Source: Scolanthus callimorphus (taxonomy: Eukaryota; Cnidaria; Anthozoa; Actiniaria; Edwardsiidae). Taken from it: a stretch of DNA of 64,000 nucleotides. The notes under the pieces were generated by a model. That model did not search any database. It saw nothing but the letters and a program-made list of their open reading frames with translations, and was not told the origin of the DNA. The stretch is taken from positions 8,733,831-8,797,830 of the forward strand of contig CM066914.1 in NCBI GenBank assembly GCA_033964015.1. Direction: 5' to 3'. Positions within the stretch are counted from its first letter, which is position 1. Every line of letters begins with the position of its first letter. Both the position numbers and the translations under genes were made by a program. This document shows, piece by piece, positions 1 to 36,984 of this stretch.

Positions 1-1075
1 CTCGGCTAATTAGTTTTCATTACAAGACAATCGTAATCAAAGAAAACAAAGAACAATGCGCGCAGCTAATTAGCATTCATTGCAAAACAATTGTGATCGA
101 AGCAAACAAAGAACAATGCGCGCAGCAATTAAGCATTCATTACCATACAATTGTTATCCTACACAATAAAGAACAATGCGCATAGCTGATTAACTTTCAT
201 TACAAGACAATTGTGATCGAAGAAAACAAAGAACAATGTGCGCAGCTAATTAGCACTCATTAGAAGACAATTGTGATTGCAGAAAGCAAAGAACAATGCG
301 CGCAGCTAATTAGCATTCATTAGAAAGACAATTGTGATCGTTTGAAATAAAGAACAATGCGCGAAGCTAATTGGCTTTCATTAGAAGACAATTGTGATTG
401 TAGAAAGCAAAGAACAATGCGCGCAGCTAATTAGCATTCATTACAAGACAATTGTGATAATTTGAAATCAAGAACAATGCGCGCAGTTAATTAGCATTCA
501 TTACAAGACAATTTGATCGTAGAAAATAAAGAACAAAGTGCTAAACTAATTAGCATTCACTAGACAGACAATTGTGATCATTTGAAATAAAGAACAATGC
601 GCGCAGCTAATTAGCATTCATTGTAAGACAATTGTGATTATAGAAGGCAAAGAACAATGCGCGCAGCTAATTGGCTTTCATTCGAAGACCATTATGAGCG
701 TAGAAAACAAGGAACAGTGCGCGCAGCTAATTAGCATTCAATTGTAATCGTAGAAAACAAAGAACAGTGCGTGCAGCTAATTAGCTTTCATTACAAAACA
801 ATTGTGATCGTTCGAAATAAAGAACAGTGCACGCAGCTAATAAGCTTTCATTAGAAGACAATTGTAATCGTAGAGAACAAAAAACAATGCGCGCAAAGAC
901 CATCGTGTTCGTAGAAAATAAAGAACAATGCGCGCAGCTAATTAGCTTTCATTAGAAGACAATTGTGATTGTAGAATGCAAAGCACAATGCGCGCAGCTA
1001 ATTAGCTTTCATTAGAAGACAATTGTGTTCCTAGAATATAAAAAACAATGCGCGCAGCTAATAAGCATTCATTAG
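1..1075. repeat. Minisatellite, about 60-bp unit
   Basis: About 18 diverged tandem copies of a unit near 60 bp, recognisable by the recurring cores AAAGAACAATGCGCGCAG, CTAATTAGCATTCATTA and GACAATTGTGATCG. The array begins before the window and stops about 55 bp before a 40-bp exon, so it lies in an intron of the gene that follows. One or two units are truncated (around 741 and 890), as expected for an old, unequally recombined array. No coding potential is seen. Confidence 0.93.
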
Positions 1076-1131
1076 AAGGCAGTAGAGATTGTGAGAGTCA
1101 TAAGGAATCTTTCATTTTCTCTGATCTGCAG

Positions 1132-4100
1132 GAGTCATGCAAACTTTAATTCTAAAGAAATCGGAACAGAGGTAAGTGCGGAGTTGTCTTTTTTTCAACC
1201 ATGTTTTTTACTTCAAAGTAATAATTAAATTTCTAGTCTTTGCGCTGAAAATTTAAATCTTATCAAGCGCATCAATGTTATACAACCAAATTCATTAGTT
1301 TTTAATACGAGTTTCGTTTTCCATTTCAGCTGGCGCATTCTATGCTGGCCCTGTTTGACCCCACCCTAGGGGGCCTCTCTCCTGAGCCTGTGTCAGATGA
1401 AGACGATAAACTTGTCCCGTTGTACAAGAAGCCCAAACTAGTCAGTGCCACACTACCAGGTAAAGTGTGCATCGAACAACTTCAAAGGAGTATCGGTATT
1501 TCAAATGAATTTCCTGACTTATTGGCAGAGATGGAAGGGTGCGTTGATTTGGCCCGAGTAAAGTAAAGTAAAGTAAATGTCCTTATTTAACGTCGATAAC
1601 TCGTAATAGCCTTCGACTAGCAAACCTGAGGTCGACGGAACAGTTCTTTACAGTTCTTTGCTGTTGCGCGCCTTTAAAGGTTTTAAATCTTTGCAGGTGG
1701 CTATCAATATCTACACCTGGGCAAGCCTGGACTGAGTTTGCCGCTCGATTCTCTCATGGTTCAGCCTGAATACGTGAGTAGTATCCCCTCTTAATTCAGT
1801 GAAGACGTCTGTCTTGATATTTTTAGCGGCTTTTGTCCATTAATGTAGAAATTGCTGCCTCTCATTCATATCATCGCACTGGAGAGGATCGGGGCACGGT
1901 TGTTGGTGGAAGGGGCGTGGGTACATTGATAGAAAACGCGGGAACAGAAGGCAAACTGACCCGTTTCCCTCTATCCTCAGGGCCGTGAATTGTTAACCGG
2001 AAGTGCCAAGGAGGCGAGTCAAGGCCCAGGCTACTTCCGCCTTCACGTCAATCAATACAGGACTGTGGAGACCATCACGTGTTACACGAATAAGGTGCGT
2101 CTTTGCAACAAAATCCCACAAACTATTTTTAACCATGAAACTTTAGCAAGGTTTGGAGGGCGTATCGGTATATTATGCTAGTTTGTGTTTTTGTGATCAG
2201 CATTTAAAATGCTAATGATTTCATGTGAATAATTTAGCATTTATTAGACGACGATTTTTAGTTTCTATTCCGAGAAAATACATTTCCTTTATACCTCGTC
2301 ATGTGTATGATAACTGGACATCAATTTGTGAAAATTTGGCTCAAACTATAATTATGCACATAGTGACGAAACTTCGAAAGCGAGTTGAGCAAAACTCCTG
2401 GGGCCGGTTCCTAGAAGGTCAGTTAAGAGTTATCTGTAGATAAACGCTTATCCATTGGATAAATCCTGAACAAATCCTATACAACAGATAACTTTTATCC
2501 ATGGATACCTTTATCCAAGCTTTCAGGAACCGGCCCAGGATGATAAATTCAATAAATAGACATACATGCGTTGGGAGAAAACGAAGGGAATTTGTCTTTG
2601 CTTTTTCTAGAAATTTGCCGTCTAATAAATGCTAAATTATTCATATGAAGTTTTTATCTGGTAGTTCAGGAATTTTCAAAATCTGTGTATTTGTGTTTCC
2701 GTAGGGCGTTGACACGAGTAATCTGATCTGTCTGTATGGTTTACACGAGAGGTACCTTAATAGCCTGCTTCAGAGATTTGACGAGGGCCTTATTACGGAT
2801 TTCTACAGGTGAGCCTTAGACGAATTTATTCACCACCGCCAGCCCCACCCAACAAACGGAGCAGCGAGGGTAGCAGTCCTATATTTAAGGAATGGTCCAT
2901 GCTTAGTATGTCCAGCTCTGGAAGCACGCGGATAGCCCGATGAGATGGGAGAGTTGTACGAGGCGCAGCCAAGCCAATTTTTTTGCAAAATGGAGTTGAA
3001 AAAACAGTATGATGATTTCTCAAACGGCATAAATCTATCTTCCAGGTTCCCTTCACTTGCTTTCCATTTCAAGAGCTTTTGTGAAATAAGCGAACTCATT
3101 CTTACCTCCTTGTCTACTTGGAGTGATTACGTAATTTCTATGAACCATCTCTATTGGATATCCAAATTATTTTCATAGAAATCGACCAATCAGAGTGCGC
3201 GTTATATCGTATCTATGCTGTGATATTTAATGGCTCCCACCAGTACCACTTCCTTGTGACTAGCTGGTGTATCACACGAGTACTACATAGAAACCTCACA
3301 AGAAGTCACCTGTTATATATTTTTTTCAGCTTTTTCCGCGAGCCTTGGTGCATGGCTGTCTTCCACGACAGATTTAATGATTTTAGAGATGAGATCAGAG
3401 AACTACTCGTCAACAAACCAGTATGTAGTGGCCATGTCTGTCTGTCATCTGGTCTGCCTGTCTATCATCTGGTCTGTCTGTCATCTTGTCTGTCTGTCTG
3501 TCATCTTGTCTGTCTGTCATCTGTCTGTCTATCACCGGTCTTTCATCTGTATTCTGTCATCTGGTCTGTCTGTCATCTTTTCTGTCATCTTGTCTGTCAT
3601 CTTGTCTGTCTGTCACTGTCTGTCTATCATCTGTCTGTCATCTGCCTGTCTGTTTGCCTATCTGTCTGTCATCTGTCTGTCTACCATCTGTCTGTCTATC
3701 ATCTGTCTGTCATCTGCCTGTCTGTTTGCCTATCTGTCTGTCATCTGTCTGTCTACCATCTGTCTGTCTGTCATCTTGTCTGTCTGTCATCTGTCTGTCT
3801 GTCATCTGTCTGTCTGTCATCTGTCTGTCTGTCACTGTCTGTCTATCATCTGTCTGTCATCTGCCTGTCTGTTTGCCTATCGGTCTGTCTGTCATCTGTC
3901 TGTCCGTCTGCCATCTGTCTGTCTGTAATCTGGTCTGTCTGCTGCCATCTGGTCTGTCTGTCTGGTGTATTTGTCATAACTGTGCTCTGTCACTTTTGTC
4001 CCTTTGTCCGCTTGCCTGTCTATCTATCCACTCACACCTGCCTGTCTATCTCCGCCGGGCTCTGTTTTAGGTGACCGTCCATCCGTCTGTCTGTTTGTCC

Positions 4101-4818
4101 GCCCCATCTGTGTGTCTGTCTGCCCTTCTGTCTGTCTGTTGTTTTCTATGTGTTTGCCTGTTTCCCATAATCAACCATGCATATCCCATATCTTTCCGCT
4201 TCAGTCTCCCGATGTACCCTCGTTGGAGGAAAAGGTTCGAAAGATGATTGACGAAGATTTAGTGGTGAGTTTTAGACATATTGCTAATATTATTTTTGTG
4301 TATTCAACTCAACTCAACTCAACTTGATTATATCCTCTTTAAATCCTGCAAATAGCATAGCTAGTCGAGGCAGGCGGTGAGAGGACAAAGACCGAGAGAA
4401 AAAAGAGTTCACCTTAAGAAGAACTACGTGTAGAAATTTCGAAATAACCATCTGGTACAAACAAGATTGTATTCTTCATCTACCGAATTCAATCGAGAAT
4501 ATTGCAGTACATGCCCTAAATAGTCCATGTAAGTGGTTTCTTTCGCCAACTCGGTATGTTGCTAGGCTGACAAAATGGCGGATGGCAGAGGTTAGTTTGC
4601 AGAGTGATCCGGGTGTAAAGTGGATCAAACTTGCAAAGTGCTCCATTGACATTATTTTCTTCCTCCCTCTCCCTTAGCTGTCCAAGGATCAGCGTCGTAA
4701 TCTCACAGACTCCTACGTGGCGTCGCCGGCCAAGAAAGCAATCGAGCACCGTCTGTTGAGCTTCCTAAGCTACAACAGCTATCACCTACCCATGTACGCC
4801 AAACCGGGCATGGTCTGA
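1132..4818 (+). CDS. 3' exons of an unidentified, probably conserved gene
   Basis: Eight exons join in phase: 1132-1171, 1330-1459, 1697-1773, 1981-2094, 2705-2808, 3330-3420, 4205-4264 and 4678-4818 (TGA at 4816). They encode about 252 residues, the C-terminal end of a longer protein whose 5' exons lie left of the window. Every junction has a good donor (GTAAGT, GTAAAG, GTGAGT, GTGCGT, GTGAGC, GTATGT) and a pyrimidine-rich acceptor. The protein is soluble-looking, with no signal peptide or membrane segment. It has an acidic patch (SDEDDK), a segment rich in aromatic and acidic residues (FREPWCMAVFHDRF), and ends in LPMYAKPGMV. I do not recognise the family. The even codon quality and clean splicing suggest a real housekeeping-type gene. 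The fifth and sixth exons listed after the first pair (3330-3420 and 4205-4264) are separated by a long CTGT-rich array. Confidence 0.8.
1555..1600. repeat. Possible LINE 3' tail fragment
   Basis: A short (AGTAA)n run followed by ATGTCCTTATTTAACG. Read on the minus strand it ends in simple repeats, like the 3' tails of the LINE copies at 28550 and 63783. It lies in an intron. This is only a resemblance; no coding remnant is present. Confidence 0.3.
2401..2537. mobile_element. MITE, GGCCGGTTCCT family, copy 1
   Basis: A 137-bp element in an intron with inverted ends GGGCCGGTTCCTAGAAGG and CTTTCAGGAACCGGCCC. The interior matches the copy at 46053-46168 closely, sharing AGTTAAGAGTTATCT and AATCCTGAACAAATCCTATA. 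No coding capacity, so non-autonomous. Confidence 0.85.
3425..4150. repeat. Degenerate CTGT/CATCTGT tandem array
   Basis: About 720 bp built from TCTG and TCATCTGTCTG units, occupying the intron between exons 3330-3420 and 4205-4264. It is open in all three forward frames, giving long Cys/Leu/Ser-rich translations that are artefacts of the repeat. The flanking donor (CCA-GTATGT at 3421) and acceptor (CTTCAG at 4204) show that it is intronic. Confidence 0.92.
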
Positions 4819-4954
4819 TCACTACTGAACCACCCCTCCCCTAGCCAGGGCACGCCTTTTGTTAGGTTTTAGGTCCTATAGGACAGTGAGAGAAATATAT
4901 CTACAAAACAATTGTAAATAGCGTTCAGAACAACGTGTAAATTGTATATGTTCC

Positions 4955-4960
4955 AATAAA
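4955..4960 (+). terminator. Polyadenylation signal AATAAA
   Basis: AATAAA lies 137 bp after the stop codon at 4816-4818, a plausible poly(A) signal for the gene ending there. This is a motif match only. Confidence 0.55.
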
Positions 4961-5626
4961 TCATTAATAGGTAGTTAAGTCTTACATTAATTAAAATTGG
5001 TACCTGGGGCGTGGTGAAGGGGAGTGAGGGCTGGATGGTAGTAGAAAGGGTGAGGATCCTAAAATCCTCTGATTTATATTTTCTTGTCAGGCATTCATTG
5101 ACATGCGGATAATGTTCCCCTTTTTTGAAATTCATTTCGTTTTTTTAGCGCGTATTGGGTTTTTCTTTTCCTATTAGGCATTCAAGTTTTTTTTCGTGAC
5201 ACATGGGGCTCCTTAATTTTTTTTTCGACATTTTTTTTTTTCGTTTTCCGCGTTTTTCTTCTTTGACGCTGAAGTGACACTGGGGAGAATATATAGGCGA
5301 TCCATTACTCATCAAAATATGTTTTTTGTTGATTGACTTTGTTACGTTGTCATCACGTACCAGTCCTACAGATACATTGATATTACTTTCTACCCGCGAG
5401 TTCTTTACTTCTCTTGACTTTTACCGTTTTGTTTCCACAAACTTTACCCGTGCGTTCCGCAGGAAGTTTGTTCACTACCTCGCGAACTATTTTATCTGTC
5501 ATTCAAAACGACAAAAACAAGTTTTCAAGGATTGTCTTACAACTGTAATACAATACCCAAATGTTTTATTTCACTACGCCTCTATTGTTACGGTGAATTC
5601 CTTGGGAACCTGGCTACCCTCAAAGT
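4961..5626. other. Intergenic, T-rich, with a possible TATA box
   Basis: No coding exon is supported. The stretch holds T-rich runs (5190-5245) and a TATATAGG-type motif near 5289-5297, which could serve the receptor kinase gene downstream. Open frames here show no protein-like composition. Confidence 0.45.
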
Positions 5627-19875
<14,249 letters not shown>

Positions 19876-19878
<3 letters not shown>

Positions 19879-20096
19879 AGAGCCTGTGTCAGCCGCCATT
19901 TTGACAGCATAGCAACATACCAAGTCGGAGAAAGCATCCATTTCCATCGGCTGATTTAGAGAATATAGAGCAATGTTCTCGATTAATTTTGGTAAATCAA
20001 ATCTGAAACTTTGTTTTTAGATGTTGATTTACGTAATTCGTCTCCTAAAACCGAATGAAAACAATAATAAAGGAGTGGCTGACACGGGCCCTTTAA
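19876..20096. mobile_element. MITE overlapping the RTK stop codon
   Basis: Left end TAAAGAGCCTGTGTCAGCC and right end GGCTGACACGGGCCCTTTAA are imperfect inverted repeats. The left TAA is the RTK stop codon. AATAAA at 20066-20071 inside the element could act as the poly(A) signal. Confidence 0.7.
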
Positions 20097-21560
20097 GATT
20101 TACGTTTAGCGAAACCTAATCATGGAAAAATCTGTATTTACAACGAAAATGTAACCTTCGGAACTTCGCATGTTTGTCGATGGTAAAGCCGAACACTTCC
20201 CATTCTTGTATCATGGGAAATTCAACTTTCCTCACAAAATTAAGTGGCTTCTATCGAAATTCCCCGTGGATGGGAAATACCTTATGGGAGATTCTAAAGG
20301 TCCGGCCAAACGGCAATGATAGTACATAATTTGGTGGTGTCCCAACTATCATCAGCTATCATAGACTCTCTTTGTAGCGGCCAAACGGTAAATGATAGTG
20401 GATGAAAGTTGCAATGTCACGCGAGTAATATGGCGTACGACTTCTGAATATGCCTTATCACGGTTTCCGCCGCCATTTTGTTCAGTAGGCAAGCCGTGCA
20501 AAATCCCACATAAACTCTGCAAACGCGAAAGTGAAATCGTTGCGAAAATATTGCACATATGCACATGTTTTTGCTTGCCAACATGACCGTTTGGCCGTTA
20601 AGCGTACGGCCAAATAAAAACATGGCGCACACGGAAAAGCCGCACAGCCTCCAGGGTCGTAGCCAGGGGGGGGGGGGGGGGGGGGGCAGGGGGGCCGGGG
20701 CCCCCCTTTCTCGGGAGATTTTCCCATACATTTACTGTATTTGCTGAACGAAATTTGAACATTTTCGTCCCATGTTTTCACTATCCGGCCCCCCAGCGTG
20801 TAACACCCTCTGCAACGTTGCGAGACAGTTGCTGCAACGCTGTAGCAAGTAGGATACGATTCTACTTCTCGCAACGGATTGCAGCAACTTGTCTCGCATT
20901 GCAGCGTGTAACAGCGATTCCTGCAACTTGTCTCGCAATTTCGTTCCAAAAAGCCATCTCGGGCTTCTTTGCGCACGTGTTATCTGTATAAAAATGGCGG
21001 ACAAATAGTAAAATGCTTGATACGTTGCGAGAGCGATCATTGCGAGCTAATATCAGCTGCAACGGCTCTTGCAACTTGTCTCGCAATGGATTGCGAGACA
21101 AGTTGCAGAGAACATTGCACAGTGTAACTCCACCTTAACTCCACCAAGGCTAGTAATTGTTAGATCGCCGTGGCTGATCGTTGGTCTCGGTTAAGTATGG
21201 TGTTTCTCGCGGGTAATATCTTTGGAGGCGTTTTTTTATTATTATTTATGAGTATTTTATATTTTGCTATGATATTTCGTTTCGTGTTATACACACATTA
21301 TAAGGAGATGTAAATTTCAAAAATAAAACAAACCGCTGTAAAATATGTTTTCATATTAATTCATCGCACTCACCTATAGTACCTTACACTTTCAGTGAGA
21401 GACTTTCAATAGACAAATTAACATATATGAGACGATTACAACGTAACATTTTGTTGGATTCCCAATTGTCAAAAAGCTAATTACAAGCCATTGCACCGGT
21501 AATTAGTCTTTCATAAGCAACCAATAAGAATCCAGGATTCGTTATATCGATACAGAAAAC
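20097..21560. mobile_element. Intergenic with degenerate inverted-repeat elements
   Basis: No gene seen. GGCCAAACGG motifs near 20305 and 20382 are mirrored by CCGTTTGGCCG near 20586. A poly-G tract lies at 20668-20686. From about 20800 to 21130 the motif CAACTTGTCTCGCAA recurs in both orientations with GTGTAAC motifs near the ends, suggesting a composite foldback-type element. Boundaries are not clear. Confidence 0.5.
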
Positions 21561-21565
21561 AAACG

Positions 21566-21573
21566 TATAAATA
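21566..21573 (+). promoter_or_regulatory. TATA box
   Basis: TATAAATA 120 bp before the ATG of the small intronless gene; a start site near 21598 would give a short 5' leader. Confidence 0.5.
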
Positions 21574-21692
21574 ATATTCTAAATAGAGGGCGAACCAGAT
21601 TGTAAAAAAAAAAACAGCGACACGAAAGGTAGCGAAGGAGGAACATTCGAAATATTTTAGAAAGATTTTATTTTAAAATCTCTTACGAGAGT

Positions 21693-21947
21693 ATGGGATG
21701 TTCGGCGTCAGCGGTTTATATTGAAGAAAGCACTAAAAATCCCTCTAAAACAGCGCTTGAGGTCAGAAGTATCAGCGAAGTGATAATCGGCCGAACCTCA
21801 TTCGGTCGGGAAAGCGTCAACTCTATGGTCCCCGTACAAATTCTTCGAAAAGACGTAAGATTCGAGGGTTTTGACTGTTGTGATCTAGCAAGTAATGAAA
21901 GCACAGACTCTGACCTTTTTGTGAAGAACATCTCCACCGTTAGCTGA
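21693..21947 (+). CDS. Small acylated-type protein, 84 residues
   Basis: Intronless frame for an 84-residue acidic, Ser-rich protein starting MGCSASAV and ending TSDS-type acidic residues then KNISTVS. Gly2 with Ser6 fits N-myristoylation, and Cys3 fits palmitoylation, so attachment to the inner face of membranes is likely (inference from the motif). There is no signal peptide or membrane helix; a CC pair lies near residue 63. The gene has a TATAAATA box upstream, an ATG that is first in its leader, TGA TGA stops and AATAAA 98 bp downstream, which together argue for a real, compact transcription unit. I do not recognise a family. A chance frame is possible but this arrangement makes it less likely. 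Confidence 0.62.
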   Translation: MGCSASAVYIEESTKNPSKTALEVRSISEVIIGRTSFGRESVNSMVPVQILRKDVRFEGFDCCDLASNESTDSDLFVKNISTVS

Positions 21948-22044
21948 TGATCCACGGATAATCGAACAACAGAACTACGAAGAAAAGCAAATCGTGGAAT
22001 GCCGTGGAATGAGTAAAGGGAACATTAGTACACTAAGCTATAGC

Positions 22045-22050
22045 AATAAA
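22045..22050 (+). terminator. Polyadenylation signal AATAAA
   Basis: Lies 98 bp after the stop of the small acylated-type gene. Confidence 0.5.
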
Positions 22051-22524
22051 CACCATTCACATATTCCTGAACATCAATGTTATTGTTGCCCAAAAACAGC
22101 TTTAAAACATGCGATTTCGGGGAAAATATTGAAATAACGGTAATTCGGTTACTACCCGCTTTTTCTGCGGTGATCGGGATTTCAAAGAGCTTGTGAGCTC
22201 CAATTTCTTTTTGATCGTGTTGAAGTTATACCATGTGATCAACATTCTGCGTTTGGCCTCCTCCTCGAATGCAGTGATCGCGATATTTGCAAATTTTGGA
22301 CGCGATATTACGGTAAAAAGTACAGAAGTGTACAGAAGTAGGAAAGGAGTGATTTAAATACTGCAGAATGGTGTCATGATCAGGACGCCGAAACGTTGTG
22401 TTTTAAATTTAACTGTACTTTTTACTTGTCTTTGCATAAGCAAATCTTTACTCATCAATGTATTACGGTTTGCGATTTTTGGACGGGATATTACGGTATT
22501 CGAGTGTCCCCTTCGTCCCCCTAC

Positions 22525-23835
22525 CACAGGCTTCCCAGGATCATTGAGCGAACTTTTAGAGTTGATAGTTTGCAGTTTTATAGTGTCGCTGTGTGAAGTT
22601 TGACTGAGTTCGATAAGCGCTAAAATATGAGTATCTACGAAAAATAAAAAAGTTTGAAAAATACCCTTATCTAGTCCTTTAGTACTTCAATAAATCACTA
22701 CTTGCGTTTATTTCGGTCAGAAATACACTTTTAAGCGAGTTTTAGCCAATTTTATTGTCACCTCTCACACTACTATATGTTCTGGAAGGCCGCAAACTGC
22801 AAAATTCAGAACGCTCAGCGATCCAAAAATTTCCCTCGATTTTTTCCCAAAAATCATCGTCGCTTGCTCAAACAAACCTCGCATAATAAAAGTAAAACTA
22901 TTCAGCTTTGTTGTTTACCTTTCTCGTGGAAATCAAACCCTCTCTGGCTGATATAAATGGCGAATCTTTTCAGCCTCGTCCATTCGTCCTGAGAGCAATG
23001 GCGGCCCCGCCAGTAAAGTCCGTACCAAAACAAAAAATTCCGAACGCTCAGCGATCCAAAAATTTCCCTCGATTTTTTCCCAAAAATCATCGTCGCTTGC
23101 TCAAACAAACCTCGCATAGTCACTTCCCTCGCTCTAGTCACTTCCCGTCCTAGAACCGGTAAAACTTTTGTTGCGCGCGAATGCGTGACCGGCGAGATAG
23201 ACTTGATTGATTCAAGTCCAATGATCACGCGCAAAAACATTTTACCGGGTCTAGGACGGGAAGTGACTAGAGCCTGAGACAATGTCTGGCCCACCCCTCG
23301 ACTGGAGAAAAAAATGTCTCAACGGTTTGTGTTTTGGTACGGACTTTACTGGCGGGGCCGCCATTGCTCTCAGGACGAATGGACGAGGCTGAAAAGATTC
23401 GCCATTTATATCAGCCAGAGAGGGTTTGATTTCCACGAGAAAGGTAAACAACAAAGCTGAATAGTTTTACTTTTATTATGCGAGGTTTGTTTGAGCAAGC
23501 GACGATGATTTTTGGGAAAAAATCGAGGGAAATTTTTGGATCGCTGAGCGTTCGGAATTTTGCAGTTTGCGGCCTTCCAGAACATATAGTAGTGTGAGAG
23601 GTGACAATAAAATTGGCTAAAACTCGCTTAAAAGTGTATTTCTGACCGAATAAACGCAAGTAGTGATTTATTGAAGTACTAAAGTTCTAGATAAGGGTAT
23701 TTTTCAAACTTTTTTATTTTTCGTAGATACTCATATTTTAGCGCTTATCGAACTCAGTCAAACTTCACACAGCGACACTATAAAACTGCAAACTATCAAC
23801 TCTAAAGTTCGCTCAATGATCCTGGGAAGCCTGTG
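22525..23835. mobile_element. Large foldback element, 510-bp arms
   Basis: Ends CACAGGCTTCCCAGGATCA and TGATCCTGGGAAGCCTGTG start two nearly perfect inverted arms of about 510 bp (22525-23034 and 23326-23835). The short frame beginning MLFTFLVEIKPSLAD therefore occurs on both strands and is not a gene. In the centre, 23039-23117 directly repeats arm sequence 22808-22884, and 23131-23275 is a second, nested inverted-repeat element with ends TCTAGTCACTTCCCGTCCTA. No transposase. Confidence 0.93.
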
Positions 23836-24327
23836 CATAGAGCCCTTTGTGACTCCCCAGCCCCCCTCCCAGCGAAGTAAACGTTTTAGTGTCAAAATGT
23901 GGGGAAAAACCTGTTTGCCCCTTCCCTCCAGCAAAAAAAAAAAAGGATGACCAAGACTTGCCTCCCAGATAAAAATTTCTAGCTGCGGCCTTGATCTTAT
24001 ATGTGATAGATAGTGAGTAACAGATAGTGAGCTGTTAGTGCAGGATTCGTGATAGTATGCGAGTGGGATCCTATTTCCTGTAGTTCTAGATCCAATTTGT
24101 CTAGGTATTTTACGTATATGAAGGGTAGTAATGTAAAGTACTGTTGATGGAATAAATTATTATTTGTTTATCTTTCGTGAAATCATCGCGGTTGTTTTTA
24201 TTTCATTAGAGTTTATTTTCTTGTTTGTAAGCTAATGGAACAATGTGTACTATTTTTAATGAAGCATAGACAAAAGAAAACAAAGCAAATAGATTATTCG
24301 ATTTGGGCGACGTGGTTGTAATATCAG

Positions 24328-24701
24328 CAGTGGCGGATCCAGGATTTTACAAAGAGGGTTCAGGGATCCAGGATTTTACAAAGAGGGTTCAGGGACGGCA
24401 AAGGGGGTTCAGGGACGGCAAAGGGGGTTCAGGGACGGCAGAGCGGGGGGGGGGACTTCGTCAAGTTTTCATATATATTTTTTCACTGAACTCAGTCCCC
24501 CACCTTTGCATCGCCGTCCATGAGGTTCCGTTTTTTTCGTCACTCCTTCCGATACTGATCCGCGGGCAATATAATTTGCAGAGATCAGTCATGCGTGGTA
24601 TTAGTATCACAATCTGCCACAATAAAATTCTTATCGTTTTGGTGCTCAAGGGGGATTCCATGAACCCTTCGAACCGCCCCCCTCCCCCTGGTTCGCCACT
24701 G
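24328..24701. mobile_element. MITE, CAGTGGCG ends, 5-bp duplication
   Basis: Ends CAGTGGCGGATCCAG and GGTTCGCCACTG, flanked on both sides by ATCAG (24323-24327 and 24702-24706), a clear 5-bp target-site duplication. Inside are tandem GGGTTCAGGGACGGCAAAGG units. Non-coding. Confidence 0.85.
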
Positions 24702-24706
24702 ATCAG

Positions 24707-25600
24707 ATGCTATAGTATACAGTAAAAACCCGCGTATAGGAACCTGAAATTAACAACCTGTCAGGCTTACTGTACCAATCTTTGTCGACATGTGCAATAA
24801 GACAACTTGGCATCAGTGATAAGGCAAAGTCACGTGCAATTGCAGTCAATCATCCCTTTTCAGTTAGGATATTTATGCAATTTTTATTCTAGAATCTCCC
24901 TATTGATAGTTGGGAGAACTAGGGAATTGACCTACTGACACACCAAATTTGTCTAAGCGCGTCCGAATGTGTCCCGATCCCGAAGATGTACCGAACCATT
25001 CCGGAAGATGTCTCGAGCTAACAATAGCAAGAGACTCATCAAAACGCTGGTGCGCTGTTCGTAAAGGCCTCACAGGGAGGCGAGGCAGTGGTGGAGGGGG
25101 AATTCTTGGGGACTCAGGTTCTGCCAGCTTTGGTGGTTTAAGGGGAGGGGGCGATCCTTTCCCAATTTTTGTTTTTTGTTTTTTGTTTTGTTTGTCTCTT
25201 CGAAAGCCTGGAACTACTGCTCAGGTAAACCCGCATTACACCACGAGTAGGCATTGACCAAAACGACGCAGTTTGTTTAAATTTAGAATAAATACTTTTC
25301 CATCCGACTGAATCTGTGAGCAAATAAGACACTTTTGTTTTTGTCATTGTCCGGCCCGACTGCATGCACTGCCCTCTGGTTGTTGAAAGATTCATCCCGA
25401 AGCCCGCGGGTACTTGCGGGTACGACATTGCCATATATGGAGGTGGGCTCTAAGGAAACGTGATGAAATGATGCGCGACAACCCGATTCTCAAGTCGAAT
25501 ACCACATCGTCAAACAGGACTACGATGAGATAGAAGGCCTACCAGAGGACGAAAAGTGGTTAGAATGAAGCTATTGGATATCGGGAATAGCTAGAAAGGG
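24707..25600. other. Intergenic, no gene recognised
   Basis: Contains only short frames without protein-like features, and a G-rich stretch near 25080-25150. It leads into the putative 5' untranslated exon of the kinase gene. Confidence 0.5.
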
Positions 25601-25632
25601 AGAGAAATGAAGCGGAATTTGGCTCAGTTAAC
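25601..25632 (+). promoter_or_regulatory. 5' untranslated exon end of the CDKL gene
   Basis: A donor TTAACTG-GTGAGT at 25632/25633 pairs with acceptor TTATCCAG at 25795-25802, which sits 39 bp before the start codon. The 5' end of this non-coding exon cannot be fixed from sequence; the start given is nominal. Confidence 0.45.
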
Positions 25633-25832
25633 TGGTGAGTATTTGTTTCGTGCTATGTACTTGTAGCTGTGCTGTTGTTGTAGTGTTTACTTCGCAGTTT
25701 GTCCTCGCGTTTTCAACTTTATTGGTGCACATTATTACAACAATTCTCATGGAATAATTGCAGTGTCACGTTTAAATCGGCAATTTTGTCCTTTCTTATC
25801 CAGGAGCAAATCTAGTAACACAATTTAGTTGA

Positions 25833-36603
<10,771 letters not shown>

Positions 36604-36984
36604 ATATATACGGTACTTATGTAATACGAGAATTGAGGAAACGAGTTGTAGGTACGTAAAGAACATGTAAAGAGCTTAGGTTATTAGGGCGGCACCATTT
36701 ACATTCTAAAACTTTCCCACAACATCTATGCTTTTAGCTGTATATACCAAATATTTTGGGTGAATTTTGGCTATGGGGTATTCAATATGGTATTAATTAT
36801 TCACTTTAGTGGTGTATCTTTGAGGACCGCTGCTAAGAAAAGAAAAAGAAGCAAGTATAAAAGCTATGGACCATTAGAACACCATGATATTCACCTCCTA
36901 GCTATCGTGAATATTGGCTTCTCCATACCCCTGTGGAAATCGCATCCCGCGGAGACATTTTAGGCTGTCATCTTTTTACCCTGA

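Noticed and set aside
3154..4327. Long Cys/Leu/Ser-rich open frames (up to 306 codons)
   Set aside because: They are translations of the CTGT-rich array, open in all three frames; good splice sites put the array in an intron.
22902..23454. Frames starting MLFTFLVEIKPSLAD on both strands
   Set aside because: Identical because they lie in the two inverted arms of the foldback element; no transposase or other motif.
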